Below the pieces are notes generated by a model. That model was not told where the DNA came from, did not search any database, and saw nothing but the letters and a program-made list of their open reading frames with translations. A program made the position numbers and the translations under genes. Positions 44,414 to 53,000 of a stretch of DNA of 64,000 nt are shown in pieces. The DNA is taken from contig NZ_CP192507.1 of the NCBI RefSeq assembly GCF_050613145.1, forward strand, positions 806,001 through 870,000, read 5' to 3'. Numbering within the stretch: the stretch's first letter is position 1; each line of letters starts with the position of its first letter. The stretch is from Lysinibacillus_B sp050613145 (GTDB lineage Bacteria; Bacillota; Bacilli; Bacillales_A; Planococcaceae).

Positions 44414-44688
44414 GCTGCTTTGTAGAATATTTTTCTAAGTATAGTGATATTTTTCTTGGATAATAGTTTATTCACTCACAAACTATCGTGATATTTCGAA
44501 ATAGATTAACGAAAAACGTTGGTATTACTTGAATATGCAAACGCTTTCTATTTGACGAATTTGTGAAACTATTGAACAGTTATTGCGGATATTATTATTG
44601 TGTGATAAAGTAATAAACGTGAAATAAATCACATAACAAACATACACCCCTTTGTTTGAACGTGAACATTTCTCCCATCCCCTTTGTG
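44414..44688. other. AT-rich spacer after pepF
   Basis: About 275 bp of AT-rich sequence with no ORF or clear signal, leading into a cluster of strong hairpins. Confidence 0.35.
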
Positions 44689-44739
44689 AAAAGAGGTGTC
44701 CTATCTGTCGAGGATAGGGCGCCTCTTTTGTTTTTTTTT
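44689..44739 (+). terminator. Strong orphan terminator
   Basis: 17-bp stem, AAAAGAGG...CCTATC (44689-44705) with GATAGGGCGCCTCTTTT (44713-44729), then nine T. It lies 310 bp after pepF, behind pepF's own terminator, so it may end an unrecognised short RNA. Confidence 0.75.
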
Positions 44740-44740
44740 G

Positions 44741-44764
44741 GGTACCCGGTACGTACCGGGTACC
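44741..44764. repeat. 24-bp perfect palindrome
   Basis: GGTACCCGGTAC followed by its exact reverse complement, without spacer. It is followed by a direct repeat GCTGGCAC (44768 and 44779 regions). Confidence 0.8.
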
Positions 44765-44790
44765 AAGCTGGCACTACGCTGGCACCATAA

Positions 44791-44821
44791 AAAATCCAGC
44801 TAGCATAGCTAGCTGGATTTT
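44791..44821. terminator. Bidirectional terminator for spxH
   Basis: Perfect 14-bp stem AAAATCCAGCTAGC/GCTAGCTGGATTTT with a 3-nt loop, A-run on the left side and T on the right. It ends the minus-strand spxH-yjbI transcript. Confidence 0.88.
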
Positions 44822-44834
44822 TGTATAACAATCG

Positions 44835-45641
44835 TTATTTTAAACGCCAAAGCGTAACATCATCGGTCATAAGACGCTCGATTTTTTGTTGTAGCATCCG
44901 TTTTTTTAATTCACGCTCTGCTGCGACATAATCGATGGAGAAAATTTCTGCTACTTCAGCAGTTGTTAAATGTTCATATCGTTTGAATACATCCTCTAAC
45001 GATGGGATCGGTTTTGGTACAAGTTCCTCGCCAATCATTTCTTGTAAAATATGCTCATATACCTCGTAATGATAGGAACCATTTACCTTCAATCCCTCAT
45101 CTTCAATGCACTCGTTAAAGAACACAATGCTTGGCACTTCATCAACGTCCATTTCCCTTGTAATGTATAAATCACATTGGAAGGCGCGGGCTGCTTCTTT
45201 TGATCCGAAATCTATTGTAAATTCATTCATATCAAGACCTATTTCATCTGCGATTTGCAGAAGGGTGGCATGGGAATTTACGTTTTTGGTTTTTAAAGCT
45301 GCATATTGTTGTAATTTTGTTAAGTAGCGTGAACCTGCCCGTTTTCCTTGTAATTCAGCAGCTTTAATAGCAATTGAAGGTAAGACTGGGTGTGTAATGT
45401 CTAGCTCTGCGCCGTTCAAACAACCTTTCATACGGTTTGTTATAGAATTGAGAGCCGATAGTTCTGTACTAAGTACGTAACGCCATGTGAAATAATGTTC
45501 ATATTGTAGTTGCAGCTTGCGCAATATGCCCTTCATCGCAAATGCTTTTGGACAAAGTGGGTCGATAAAAATATATAACTCTACTGGTTTATGTGCAATA
45601 GAAGGTGCAACAGGCTGTGATAATAATTGAACACTATTCAT
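44835..45641 (-). CDS. spxH: SpxH (YjbH) ClpXP adaptor
   Basis: A DsbA-like thioredoxin-fold adaptor of 268 residues that presents Spx to ClpXP. It is recognised by IDPLCPKAFAMKGILRKL, KAAELQGKRAGSRYL, FQCDLYITREMDVDEVPS and DEGLKVNGSYHYEVYE, all matching B. subtilis YjbH. The usual CPEC motif reads CPKA, so the second Cys is missing and redox control through that pair is not possible here. ATG 45641 follows GAGGAGGG and overlaps yjbI by 8 bp. Confidence 0.92.
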   Translation of the reverse strand: MNSVQLLSQPVAPSIAHKPVELYIFIDPLCPKAFAMKGILRKLQLQYEHYFTWRYVLSTELSALNSITNRMKGCLNGAELDITHPVLPSIAIKAAELQGKRAGSRYLTKLQQYAALKTKNVNSHATLLQIADEIGLDMNEFTIDFGSKEAARAFQCDLYITREMDVDEVPSIVFFNECIEDEGLKVNGSYHYEVYEHILQEMIGEELVPKPIPSLEDVFKRYEHLTTAEVAEIFSIDYVAAERELKKRMLQQKIERLMTDDVTLWRLK

Positions 45642-46038
45642 CTAATCCCTCCTCATCTTCATTCGGTGCATTGACCATATGATGAGCAGTTAAAACAAGA
45701 CGTTGGAAATATGTTTCACGAAACTTTCCGTCTAAACCAACCTCATCCATTGCTTCAGCCATGCATTCTAACCAAGCTTGTGCACGATCAGGGGTAATTT
45801 TAAAGGGCATATGACGAGCACGCATCATCGGATGACCATGCTCTTCTGTATATAAATTTGGCCCACCTAAGTACTGGGTTTGAAACTGAATTTGCTTACG
45901 AACCGTTTCAGTTAAATCTTCAGGAAAGATTGGAATGAGTTGTGGATGCTTTGCAACACGCGCATAGAAAGCATGTATAAGCTCCGAAAGCTTTTCAGCA
46001 CCAAGTTCCTCGTAAGGAATCGTATATTTTCGATTCAT
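45634..46038 (-). CDS. yjbI: Group II truncated hemoglobin YjbI
   Basis: A 134-residue trHbO. The proximal-His region is in EHGHPMMRARHMPF, with FQTQYLGGP before it and the terminal W in AWLECMAEAM. It binds O2/NO. Genes for trHbO are fused or paired with spxH-like genes in many Bacillales. ATG 46038 has AAAGGAG 9 nt upstream. Translationally coupled to spxH. Confidence 0.93.
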   Translation of the reverse strand: MNRKYTIPYEELGAEKLSELIHAFYARVAKHPQLIPIFPEDLTETVRKQIQFQTQYLGGPNLYTEEHGHPMMRARHMPFKITPDRAQAWLECMAEAMDEVGLDGKFRETYFQRLVLTAHHMVNAPNEDEEGLDE

Positions 46039-46185
46039 AGGTGATACTCCTTTATGTCTCACTTCTTTTAGTATACGTTTACTATATACTGTATCGTTAT
46101 ATAACATCTTTATGTTTATTTTAACAATGACGCTGAAAATTCACAAATAAAGCGTCTCTATGGGAAAATAAGGATAACGGAAATG

Positions 46186-46884
46186 TTAAGTATTATATGA
46201 ATTTAGTATTTTTTTGACATAATTTTGAGTTTCTTTAAATGGTGGTATCCCGTTATATTTTGAGACATTCCCAGGTCCGGCGTTATAAGCAGCAAGTGCT
46301 AATGATATATCACCGTTAAATTTATCTAACATTTGTCGTAAATATTTTGTCCCACCCATAATATTTTGAGTGGGGTCTGTTGCGTCTGTTACGCCTAAAA
46401 ATTTTGCGGTTGAAGGCATGAGTTGCATTAAGCCTATGGCACCAGCTGAACTTATGGCATTTGGCTTAAAACCTGATTCCTGTTTAATGACGGACTCAAT
46501 TAATTTCGTAGGAATATTATATTTTGCTGCAGCTGCTTCTATTACCTCTTTATAGTTTGTATGGGAAGCCCCTACCGATGTTGTTGGCGTCGATACAGAG
46601 AGTGCTTCCAGTACACTCTGTGGGACGTTTAACTGTCCTTCGTAAATAAGTGATTGTAAATAGTTCGCAACATTCTTTTGTTCTGCTGAACTTTCGGATA
46701 CACTTCCGAGTAAATTACTTAATTGTGAAGATTGCTCAGTTGAAGCAGATGCTAATAATTCTTCGATCAATGATGAGAAAGCAGATGAGTTGGAATTTAG
46801 GACTGAGTTCGTTTCGTTATTACTACCACCAATTGATTGAATCGTTTGAATTTCCATTAATGTTCGTAAAGCCTGAATATCCAT
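46186..46884 (-). CDS. yjbJ: Lytic transglycosylase (SLT domain) YjbJ-like
   Basis: A 232-residue protein with a Ser/Asn-rich N-terminal half and a C-terminal SLT domain. The catalytic Glu is in IKQESGF, followed by AIGLMQLMPSTA and the AYNAGPG motif. It cleaves peptidoglycan glycan strands. No classical signal peptide is seen. ATG 46884 gives a family-like start MDIQALRTLMEIQ; an in-frame ATG at 46896 abuts AAAGGA. Confidence 0.85.
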   Translation of the reverse strand: MDIQALRTLMEIQTIQSIGGSNNETNSVLNSNSSAFSSLIEELLASASTEQSSQLSNLLGSVSESSAEQKNVANYLQSLIYEGQLNVPQSVLEALSVSTPTTSVGASHTNYKEVIEAAAAKYNIPTKLIESVIKQESGFKPNAISSAGAIGLMQLMPSTAKFLGVTDATDPTQNIMGGTKYLRQMLDKFNGDISLALAAYNAGPGNVSKYNGIPPFKETQNYVKKILNSYNT

Positions 46885-46899
46885 GTTCTTATTCATCCT

Positions 46900-47487
46900 T
46901 TATTCATATTGTTGTGCTAAAGCATCTGTAAAGCGCGCGATTTTTTTCTTTGCATAGCGTTTTTTTATATGGTGCTTCGTTAAAAATTGCTCAAAAATAG
47001 CAAGCCCTTTTTGTTCATCGGTTGTTTCATATTCTACTTCATAATCTTCACATTGCAAATAAAAAGAGTGATCCAGTACAAGTGTTCCACCCTCGTAATC
47101 TATCTCTACCCGGTTGGTAATAAGGGAGCCGAATAGTTGTAATTCTGTTAGTGGTACATTCATATGAAGTAATCGCTGTTCAACAGAGGGGGCTGCAAAT
47201 GTAAGACCACGAATCATTTGTGCTGCCATATCTGCTGTTAAGGCATCGGTTGTTTCCAAATGAGCATGTTCTGAAGAACGTTCCTTTAATGTACATTCAA
47301 TGTGGTCGGGTAACACACGAATCCGTAGTCCGCTCCATGCATTTTTCAAATGGTAGTCAGGTGTATCAAAGTAATGATTTTCTTGGCGTACAATTTGTTC
47401 AGGCTGAATATTGAAATATGTGAGTAGACGATTGTATTCTTCTTTTGTTAATAAATTTTTAAATTCAATTTCGATTTGTTGACTCAT
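46900..47487 (-). CDS. yjbK: CYTH-domain protein YjbK
   Basis: A 195-residue CYTH/triphosphate tunnel metalloenzyme with the ExExK signature IEIEFKN at the start and paired acidic strands (CEDYEVEYE). Predicted to act on triphosphorylated substrates; the substrate is unknown. The ATG at 47487 has AAAGGAT upstream on the minus strand. Order yjbJ-yjbK is conserved. Confidence 0.9.
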   Translation of the reverse strand: MSQQIEIEFKNLLTKEEYNRLLTYFNIQPEQIVRQENHYFDTPDYHLKNAWSGLRIRVLPDHIECTLKERSSEHAHLETTDALTADMAAQMIRGLTFAAPSVEQRLLHMNVPLTELQLFGSLITNRVEIDYEGGTLVLDHSFYLQCEDYEVEYETTDEQKGLAIFEQFLTKHHIKKRYAKKKIARFTDALAQQYE

Positions 47488-47609
47488 CTAAAGTATCCTT
47501 TCTGCAAGGGCTGCCAATATTTCCAGATTGTATTTCAAAAATGCCCACTGCATCAACGTAAGTGGTATGTTAAAATATGAAAAGACAGACTGGAAAGGGA
47601 GACTTACAC

Positions 47610-48002
47610 TTGCGTAACGTATATAAAGTCGAAAATTATGTTGATGTACACAATAAGCTTACATTTAGTGTAAATGAAGAAGCATCAACTATTCAAATTA
47701 TACCTGCTGGACAGGTAATTGTTGACTCAGATCATCATGCTTTTATTTATATTGTAGAGGAAGACGGGGCTTTTAGCTATTTAAGCTTTGGCTTAGACAT
47801 GTGGCCTGCTTTACTAGAAGTAGTGCAGCGTGGTGAAAATCCGTATTTATCTGTAGGGGAAAATACAATTGAATTACTTCATTTCTATGAAGAACTAGAG
47901 GCATTAATTTATAATATTGAAGGAAATGACAACTACGGCGAATCATTTGTGACAGCAGTAGAAGCCGCATTTCAAGCGATTTTAACAAATAATGAAGTAT
48001 AA
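47610..48002 (+). CDS. yjbL: YjbL, UPF0738 family
   Basis: A 130-residue acidic soluble protein matching the position and size of B. subtilis YjbL (UPF0738). No function is known. TTG 47610 is preferred because AAGGGAG lies 8 nt upstream; the ATG at 47577 precedes that box. Confidence 0.75.
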   Translation: MRNVYKVENYVDVHNKLTFSVNEEASTIQIIPAGQVIVDSDHHAFIYIVEEDGAFSYLSFGLDMWPALLEVVQRGENPYLSVGENTIELLHFYEELEALIYNIEGNDNYGESFVTAVEAAFQAILTNNEV

Positions 48003-48062
48003 TGAAACAAGAAGTGCTAATGAGATAATGTAAAGTTATTTCGGTGTTGGGAGGTTATTATT

Positions 48063-48734
48063 TTGGGACAATGGGATGTTTTTTTAAGCCCGTATAAGCA
48101 AGCGGTAGATGAGTTAAAAGTGAAATTGAAAGGAATGCGTTCACAGTTTGGGATTGTGAATGCAAACTCTCCAATTGAATTTGTAACGGGAAGAGTAAAG
48201 CCTTTAGCGAGCATTTACGATAAATCGTTACAAAAAGGGGTACCGTTTGAGCCTTCTGACAAATTAGCAACGGAATTGCAAGATATTGCGGGTGTGCGTA
48301 TTATGTGTCAATTTGTTGATGATATTACAGCGGTTACGGAGCTTATCCGTCAGCGCGATGATATGAAAGTGATTGAAGAGAAGGATTATATTACACATAG
48401 TAAACCGAGTGGGTATCGTTCACATCATATAATTATTGAATATCCTGTTGAAACGATTCAGGGACAAAAAATTGTCGTAGCAGAAATTCAAATTCGTACA
48501 TTGGCCATGAATTTTTGGGCTTCAATTGAGCATTCATTAAATTATAAATATAAAGGGGAATTTCCCGAGGTTATTAAACAGCGCTTGCAAAATGCCGCAG
48601 AAGCAGCGTTCCGTTTAGACGAGGAAATGAGTCAAATTCGTAGCGAAATTCAGGAAGCACAAGCTTATTTTAGCGAATATAAGGAAGATCCAGCAGTACT
48701 TAATAATTCAGAAAAGGAGCGTGAAAAATCGTGA
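48063..48734 (+). CDS. relQ: Small alarmone synthetase RelQ (YjbM)
   Basis: A 223-residue single-domain (p)ppGpp synthetase. The RelA/SpoT synthetase domain is seen in the DIAGVRIMCQFVDDI segment, SGYRSHH and the Glu of VAEIQIRT. No hydrolase or regulatory domain. TTG 48063 follows GGGAGG by 8 nt. It overlaps the NAD kinase gene by 4 bp. Confidence 0.93.
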   Translation: MGQWDVFLSPYKQAVDELKVKLKGMRSQFGIVNANSPIEFVTGRVKPLASIYDKSLQKGVPFEPSDKLATELQDIAGVRIMCQFVDDITAVTELIRQRDDMKVIEEKDYITHSKPSGYRSHHIIIEYPVETIQGQKIVVAEIQIRTLAMNFWASIEHSLNYKYKGEFPEVIKQRLQNAAEAAFRLDEEMSQIRSEIQEAQAYFSEYKEDPAVLNNSEKEREKS

Positions 48735-49525
48735 AGTTTGCTATTCAATCACGCCGAGATATGCAATCCAATGAATTAATGGAGCTCGCGAAAACATATT
48801 TACAAGACTTTGGATTAATGTTTGATGAAGAAGAACCGGATATTGTATTATCAATCGGTGGAGACGGGACGCTTTTACATGCTTTTCATCGTTATTCACA
48901 TCGTTTAGATAAAGTAGCATTTGTCGGGATTCATACGGGGCATTTAGGGTTTTATGCAGACTGGAAGCCATCTGAATTAGAAAAGCTTGTGTTATCCATT
49001 GCTAAAAAAGAGTTTAATTCTGTCGAATATCCATTACTTGAAGTACAGGTTCATCGTCATGATGCTGCGTCAAGTACATATTTGGCACTAAATGAGGCAA
49101 CGATTAAATCGCCAGATGTGACGCTCGTGATGGATGTAGAGTTAAATGGGAAGCATTTTGAACGCTTCCGCGGGGACGGGTTATGTGTATCAACTCCATC
49201 AGGTAGTACAGCTTATAATAAAGCGCTTGGGGGAGCCATTATTCATCCAACGCTTAATGCCTTTCAAATTACCGAGATGGCTTCCATTAATAATCGTGTA
49301 TTCCGTACAGTGGGGTCATCGCTTGTGTTACCAGCCCATCATAATTGTGTATTGAAGCCAGTAAACGATCAAAAATTCAATATGACGATTGACCATATTC
49401 AAATTACGCAAACAGATGTAAAGTCGATTACGTTTAATGTTGCAAATGAACGGGTTCGTTTTGCCCGTTTCCGTCCATTCCCATTCTGGGAGCGTGTACA
49501 TGACTCGTTTGTTTCAAATGAGTAA
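48731..49525 (+). CDS. nadK: NAD kinase
   Basis: Makes NADP from NAD. A 264-residue protein with GGDGTLLHAFHRY and the second family motif STPSGSTAYNKALGG. GTG 48731 overlaps the relQ stop, so expression is coupled. Corresponds to B. subtilis yjbN. Confidence 0.95.
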   Translation: MKFAIQSRRDMQSNELMELAKTYLQDFGLMFDEEEPDIVLSIGGDGTLLHAFHRYSHRLDKVAFVGIHTGHLGFYADWKPSELEKLVLSIAKKEFNSVEYPLLEVQVHRHDAASSTYLALNEATIKSPDVTLVMDVELNGKHFERFRGDGLCVSTPSGSTAYNKALGGAIIHPTLNAFQITEMASINNRVFRTVGSSLVLPAHHNCVLKPVNDQKFNMTIDHIQITQTDVKSITFNVANERVRFARFRPFPFWERVHDSFVSNE

Positions 49526-49537
49526 GCGAGGGGAAAT

Positions 49538-50428
49538 ATGGAAAAACGATTTACTGTCACATTTATGGCGAAGCAACAAGGACAATTATTGCGGGAAGCG
49601 ATTAGCAATTTTGGCATTTCCAAACGTGCGCTGACGGCAATTAAGTTTGAGGGAGGTCAAATTTTAATAAATGGTACGGAGCAAAATGTACGTTATCCTC
49701 TTCATGTAGGAGATGAGATTACGGTTAAGTTTCCGGTAGAGCGGGTGAGTGATGGGTTAATACCCCAACAAGGCGTTCTCGATATTGTTTATGAGGATAC
49801 GGCACTTCTAGTATTAAATAAGCCTGCCTTTATGAGTACCATTCCTTCACGCGAGCATCCGGATGCGAGCGTAGCGAATTTTGTGGCAGGCTATTTTGAA
49901 CAACAGCATATTGCCTCCACTGTGCATATTGTAACGCGACTGGACCGAGATACTTCTGGGCTGATATGTATTGCAAAACATCGTCATATTCATCATTTAA
50001 CAGGACTGATGCAACGAGCAGGAACTATTCATCGAGAATATGAAGCGATTGTCCATGGCCATGTGGAGAACCAATCGATTATTGCACCGATTGGAAGAAA
50101 AGATACGAGTATTATTGAACGTGAAGTACGGAATGATGGTCAATATGCGCATACAGATGTAACAGTGCTGAAGCAATTTTGGGTAGATGATAAGCCATAT
50201 TCACATATTCGGTTAAAGTTATATACAGGGCGTACACATCAAATTCGTGTACATATGGCGCATATTGGACATCCCTTAATAGGTGATGAATTATACGGTG
50301 GGAGTCGCGCATTCATTGCACGCCAAGCACTTCATTGTGTACGTTTAGCATTGGCACATCCTGTATCGGGCGAACCATTCATTTTTAATAGCCCGCTACC
50401 AGCAGATATGCAAGAAATAATTTTCTAA
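49538..50428 (+). CDS. yjbO: RluA-family 23S rRNA pseudouridine synthase (YjbO-like)
   Basis: A 296-residue RluA/RluD-type enzyme. An S4-like N-terminal region is followed by the catalytic domain with HIVTRLDRDTSGL (catalytic Asp) and TGRTHQIRVH. ATG 49538 follows GAGGGG, 12 bp after nadK. Confidence 0.92.
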   Translation: MEKRFTVTFMAKQQGQLLREAISNFGISKRALTAIKFEGGQILINGTEQNVRYPLHVGDEITVKFPVERVSDGLIPQQGVLDIVYEDTALLVLNKPAFMSTIPSREHPDASVANFVAGYFEQQHIASTVHIVTRLDRDTSGLICIAKHRHIHHLTGLMQRAGTIHREYEAIVHGHVENQSIIAPIGRKDTSIIEREVRNDGQYAHTDVTVLKQFWVDDKPYSHIRLKLYTGRTHQIRVHMAHIGHPLIGDELYGGSRAFIARQALHCVRLALAHPVSGEPFIFNSPLPADMQEIIF

Positions 50429-50430
50429 AA

Positions 50431-50461
50431 AAAGGTGTTCGGCTACAATCGAGCATCTTTT
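50431..50461 (+). terminator. Terminator after yjbO
   Basis: AAAGGTGTTCG/CGAGCATCTTT stem with G-U pairs. The T-run is short. Confidence 0.7.
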
Positions 50462-50561
50462 CGTGATTTTAAATAGATTGTTAAATTTCTGTATGAATTT
50501 TAAAGATTTTATTTACGAATGGTAGCGCCATGCCTATTATGAATTTGAGAGGAGGGATAAC

Positions 50562-51938
50562 ATGATCGAACCACAAAACGAGAGAGATGATGTGCTATAC
50601 GATGAAGAATTTCTGCGACAATTATTATTAGACCATGAGATTCAAGCATTCCGTGAGCATTTTTTAGAAATTCATCCGTACGATCAAGCGCAATTTTATG
50701 AGAAGGTTGGACCTGATATACGTAAGATCATGTATCATTTTTTATCTCCTCAGGAAATGGCGGTCATCTTCCGAGAGATTGAAATAGAAGATGATGCATA
50801 CCAAAACATGTTGAAAGAAATGGATACATCGTATGGGGCCGCGATGTTATCAGAAATGTACACGGATGATGCAGTAGACGTTTTATATGAACTCGATAAT
50901 AAAGAACGTGAAAGCTATCTAGAGATGATGGATAGCGAAACCGTTGAAGAAATTAATGAATTATTAGCGTATGCTGAATATACAGCTGGGGCTATTATGA
51001 CAACGGAATATGTATCGATTTTAGAAAGTTCTACGGTACGTTCAGCCATGACTGTGCTCCGAAAAGAAGCACCCAATGCTGAAACCATTTACTATATTTT
51101 CGTTGTGAATGACCATCATCAATTGACCGGAGTTATTTCATTACGTGATCTCATTATTGCCGATGAGGATAAGCGCATTAGTGAAATTATGAGTGACCGT
51201 GTCGTATCGGTACAGTTAACAGCAGATCAAGAAGAAGTCGCACAAATCATGAAGGATTATAACTTTTTAGCCTTACCTGTAATTAATGAGAATAGCGAAT
51301 TACAAGGAATTATAACAGTCGATGACATTATCGATGTTATTGACGAAGAAGCAAGCGATGACTACTCGAAGCTAGCTGGTATTTCCGATATAGAAGATAT
51401 TGATACGGGTCCATTAAAGGCAGCCAAAAATCGTTTACCTTGGCTCATTGTCCTATTATTTTTAGGAATGCTCACGGCCAACTTAATGGGGCAGTTTGAG
51501 GCAACACTTGATCAAGTAGCATTACTTGCTGTATTTATTCCACTGATTTCTGGTACTTCAGGGAATAGTGGCACACAGGCACTTGCTGTGGCTGTTCGAG
51601 GGATTGCGACGGGAGAAGTGAGCGAGAAAAGTAAAATGAAGCTGTTGATGCGCGAGTTAGTAACAGGGATCATTATGGGGCTCGTCTGTGCAGTCATCGT
51701 AGTCGGCATTGTTTACTTTTGGAAGCATAATTTAATTATTGGTTTGTTAGTCGGGGGAGCTATTTGTTGTTCGATTTTAGTTGCGACGCTTGCGGGGTCG
51801 TTTATTCCGTTACTGATGCATAAGCTAGGTATTGACCCAGCTGTTGCATCAGGACCGTTTATTACGACACTCAATGATGTAACAAGTTTATTAATTTATT
51901 TAGGACTGGCGACAATGTTTTTGAGTGAAATTATGTAG
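50562..51938 (+). CDS. mgtE: MgtE magnesium transporter
   Basis: A 458-residue Mg2+ channel. It has an N-terminal MgtE-N superhelical domain, two CBS domains (about residues 140-265), and five C-terminal membrane helices with the pore-lining segment SGTSGNSGTQAL. ATG 50562 follows GAGGAGGG. The 130-bp upstream gap is too short for a magnesium riboswitch, so regulation is probably through the CBS domains. Confidence 0.95.
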   Translation: MIEPQNERDDVLYDEEFLRQLLLDHEIQAFREHFLEIHPYDQAQFYEKVGPDIRKIMYHFLSPQEMAVIFREIEIEDDAYQNMLKEMDTSYGAAMLSEMYTDDAVDVLYELDNKERESYLEMMDSETVEEINELLAYAEYTAGAIMTTEYVSILESSTVRSAMTVLRKEAPNAETIYYIFVVNDHHQLTGVISLRDLIIADEDKRISEIMSDRVVSVQLTADQEEVAQIMKDYNFLALPVINENSELQGIITVDDIIDVIDEEASDDYSKLAGISDIEDIDTGPLKAAKNRLPWLIVLLFLGMLTANLMGQFEATLDQVALLAVFIPLISGTSGNSGTQALAVAVRGIATGEVSEKSKMKLLMRELVTGIIMGLVCAVIVVGIVYFWKHNLIIGLLVGGAICCSILVATLAGSFIPLLMHKLGIDPAVASGPFITTLNDVTSLLIYLGLATMFLSEIM

Positions 51939-52031
51939 AGGGAACTGTTGGGCTAGCTGTTTCATCATACAAAGAACTGTGTCGAATAGCAGGCGTTTTG
52001 CATATCGTAGTGTAAAAAAGGATGTGGCAGG

Positions 52032-52322
52032 TTGGATTATCCGTTATTGTACATTCAAACCCCACCACCAGCGCGGCGAATTGAAGAGGAAAGTACATCG
52101 ATTTATGTCAAGAAAGAGTCGGTGCCATCATTGATTATGCATCAGCTTCGCTATTTTTCAAGACCGACTAATAAAGATCGGCCATTGTATTTTCAACTAA
52201 AAAACGATGAACATTTAGTCGGTACGATCGAAAAACTAAATGGCGAAGAAGTACTGGTCAATGCCTTGGAACAAAAAATATGGCTTGCTGCTGAATCAAT
52301 ATCGTATATTTCTACAAAATAA
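52032..52322 (+). CDS. Short CotO-like spore coat protein (tentative)
   Basis: A 96-residue protein. The N-terminus (YPLLYIQTPPPA) and the C-terminal part (EHLVGTIEKLNGEEVLVN and a hydrophobic end) recall the two ends of CotO, which lies beside cotZ in B. subtilis. The middle is much shorter than in CotO. Start TTG 52032 has AAAAGGATGTGGCAGG upstream. It is convergent with cotZ, sharing a terminator. The identification is weak; the protein could be an unrelated coat or Lsm-like peptide. Confidence 0.5.
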   Translation: MDYPLLYIQTPPPARRIEEESTSIYVKKESVPSLIMHQLRYFSRPTNKDRPLYFQLKNDEHLVGTIEKLNGEEVLVNALEQKIWLAAESISYISTK

Positions 52323-52359
52323 GAGAGCGGATGCGTCAATGCATCTGCTCTCTTTTTTT
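52322..52359 (+). terminator. Terminator between the CotO-like gene and cotZ
   Basis: AGAGAGCGGATGC pairs with GCATCTGCTCTCT (one G-U), followed by seven T. Confidence 0.88.
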
Positions 52360-52870
52360 AGTTACAAATCCCAAGATTTACGTCTTCGATACATTGAACT
52401 GCGCAGAAGCAACTTAAGTCAACTGTAATACAGCTGTCTGAAGCGGCATAGCCACTAACCTCGCAAACTTTATGAAGTGATACTTGAGTGCCGCAATCTG
52501 ATAGTAAACATACTGGATAGTCATTTTCACATAGAGGAATTAGTACGCGTAATGTTGCGCAGCAGTCATCGAATACGTCTTCTACACGGAAGTATACTGA
52601 TACACATACGTCTGGGTATTCATCTGATGCAAAAGTAGCCATAAACGGCTTACCTGTTTTAGTCAGTAATGTAAATACACGTGTATCTGCTGAAGAGCGA
52701 GCAGGGCTCACGATTCCACCAAGTGGCTCTAAGAAACAGTTTGTTGTACATGTTGAGCAATCATCTCGAACTGCTTGAGTTTGAATGTCTAAAATTGCGC
52801 GCACTACTTCACATACGCAATTGCCGCCTTCAGTAACTCCGCCAACGTTATTATGTCTTCCACAACCCAT
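52358..52870 (-). CDS. cotZ: Spore outer coat/crust protein CotZ/CotY
   Basis: A 170-residue Cys-rich protein (about 17 Cys) of the CotY/CotZ family, which forms disulfide-linked hexagonal lattices in the spore crust. The motif CVCEVVRAILDIQ and the DDCSTCTTNCF block are typical. ATG 52870 follows GGGAGGTG. Only one copy is present here, whereas B. subtilis has both cotY and cotZ. It has a SigK-like promoter. Confidence 0.92.
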   Translation of the reverse strand: MGCGRHNNVGGVTEGGNCVCEVVRAILDIQTQAVRDDCSTCTTNCFLEPLGGIVSPARSSADTRVFTLLTKTGKPFMATFASDEYPDVCVSVYFRVEDVFDDCCATLRVLIPLCENDYPVCLLSDCGTQVSLHKVCEVSGYAASDSCITVDLSCFCAVQCIEDVNLGICN

Positions 52871-52900
52871 AAATTCACCTCCCTACAAGTAAGTTCTTTA

Positions 52901-52927
52901 TAAAGTATGAAAGTGTATTTGGTGTGT
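52901..52927 (-). promoter_or_regulatory. SigK-type promoter of cotZ
   Basis: On the minus strand, CATACTTTA (-10, plus coordinates 52901-52909) with ACAC about 16 nt upstream (52923-52927) fits the mother-cell SigK pattern. Confidence 0.6.
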
Positions 52928-52945
52928 TAGGGCGTTTGCACGTAT

Positions 52946-52976
52946 TGAATATAATTTGCTTTCAACGGTGATACTA
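52946..52976 (+). promoter_or_regulatory. SigG-type promoter of spoVA operon
   Basis: TGAATA (52946-52951), an 18-bp spacer and GATACTA (52970-52976) fit the forespore SigG consensus, 24 bp before the lipoprotein start. Confidence 0.65.
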
Positions 52977-53000
52977 CGTACATAAAGGAGGTGCAATGAA

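Noticed and set aside
44595..44831. 78-aa minus-strand ORF after pepF
   Set aside because: It runs through three strong hairpins and a terminator and has no proper start signal. It is a chance frame.
50428..50562. Magnesium (M-box) riboswitch before mgtE
   Set aside because: Only 130 bp are available, and they contain the yjbO terminator. None of the conserved M-box stems is visible.
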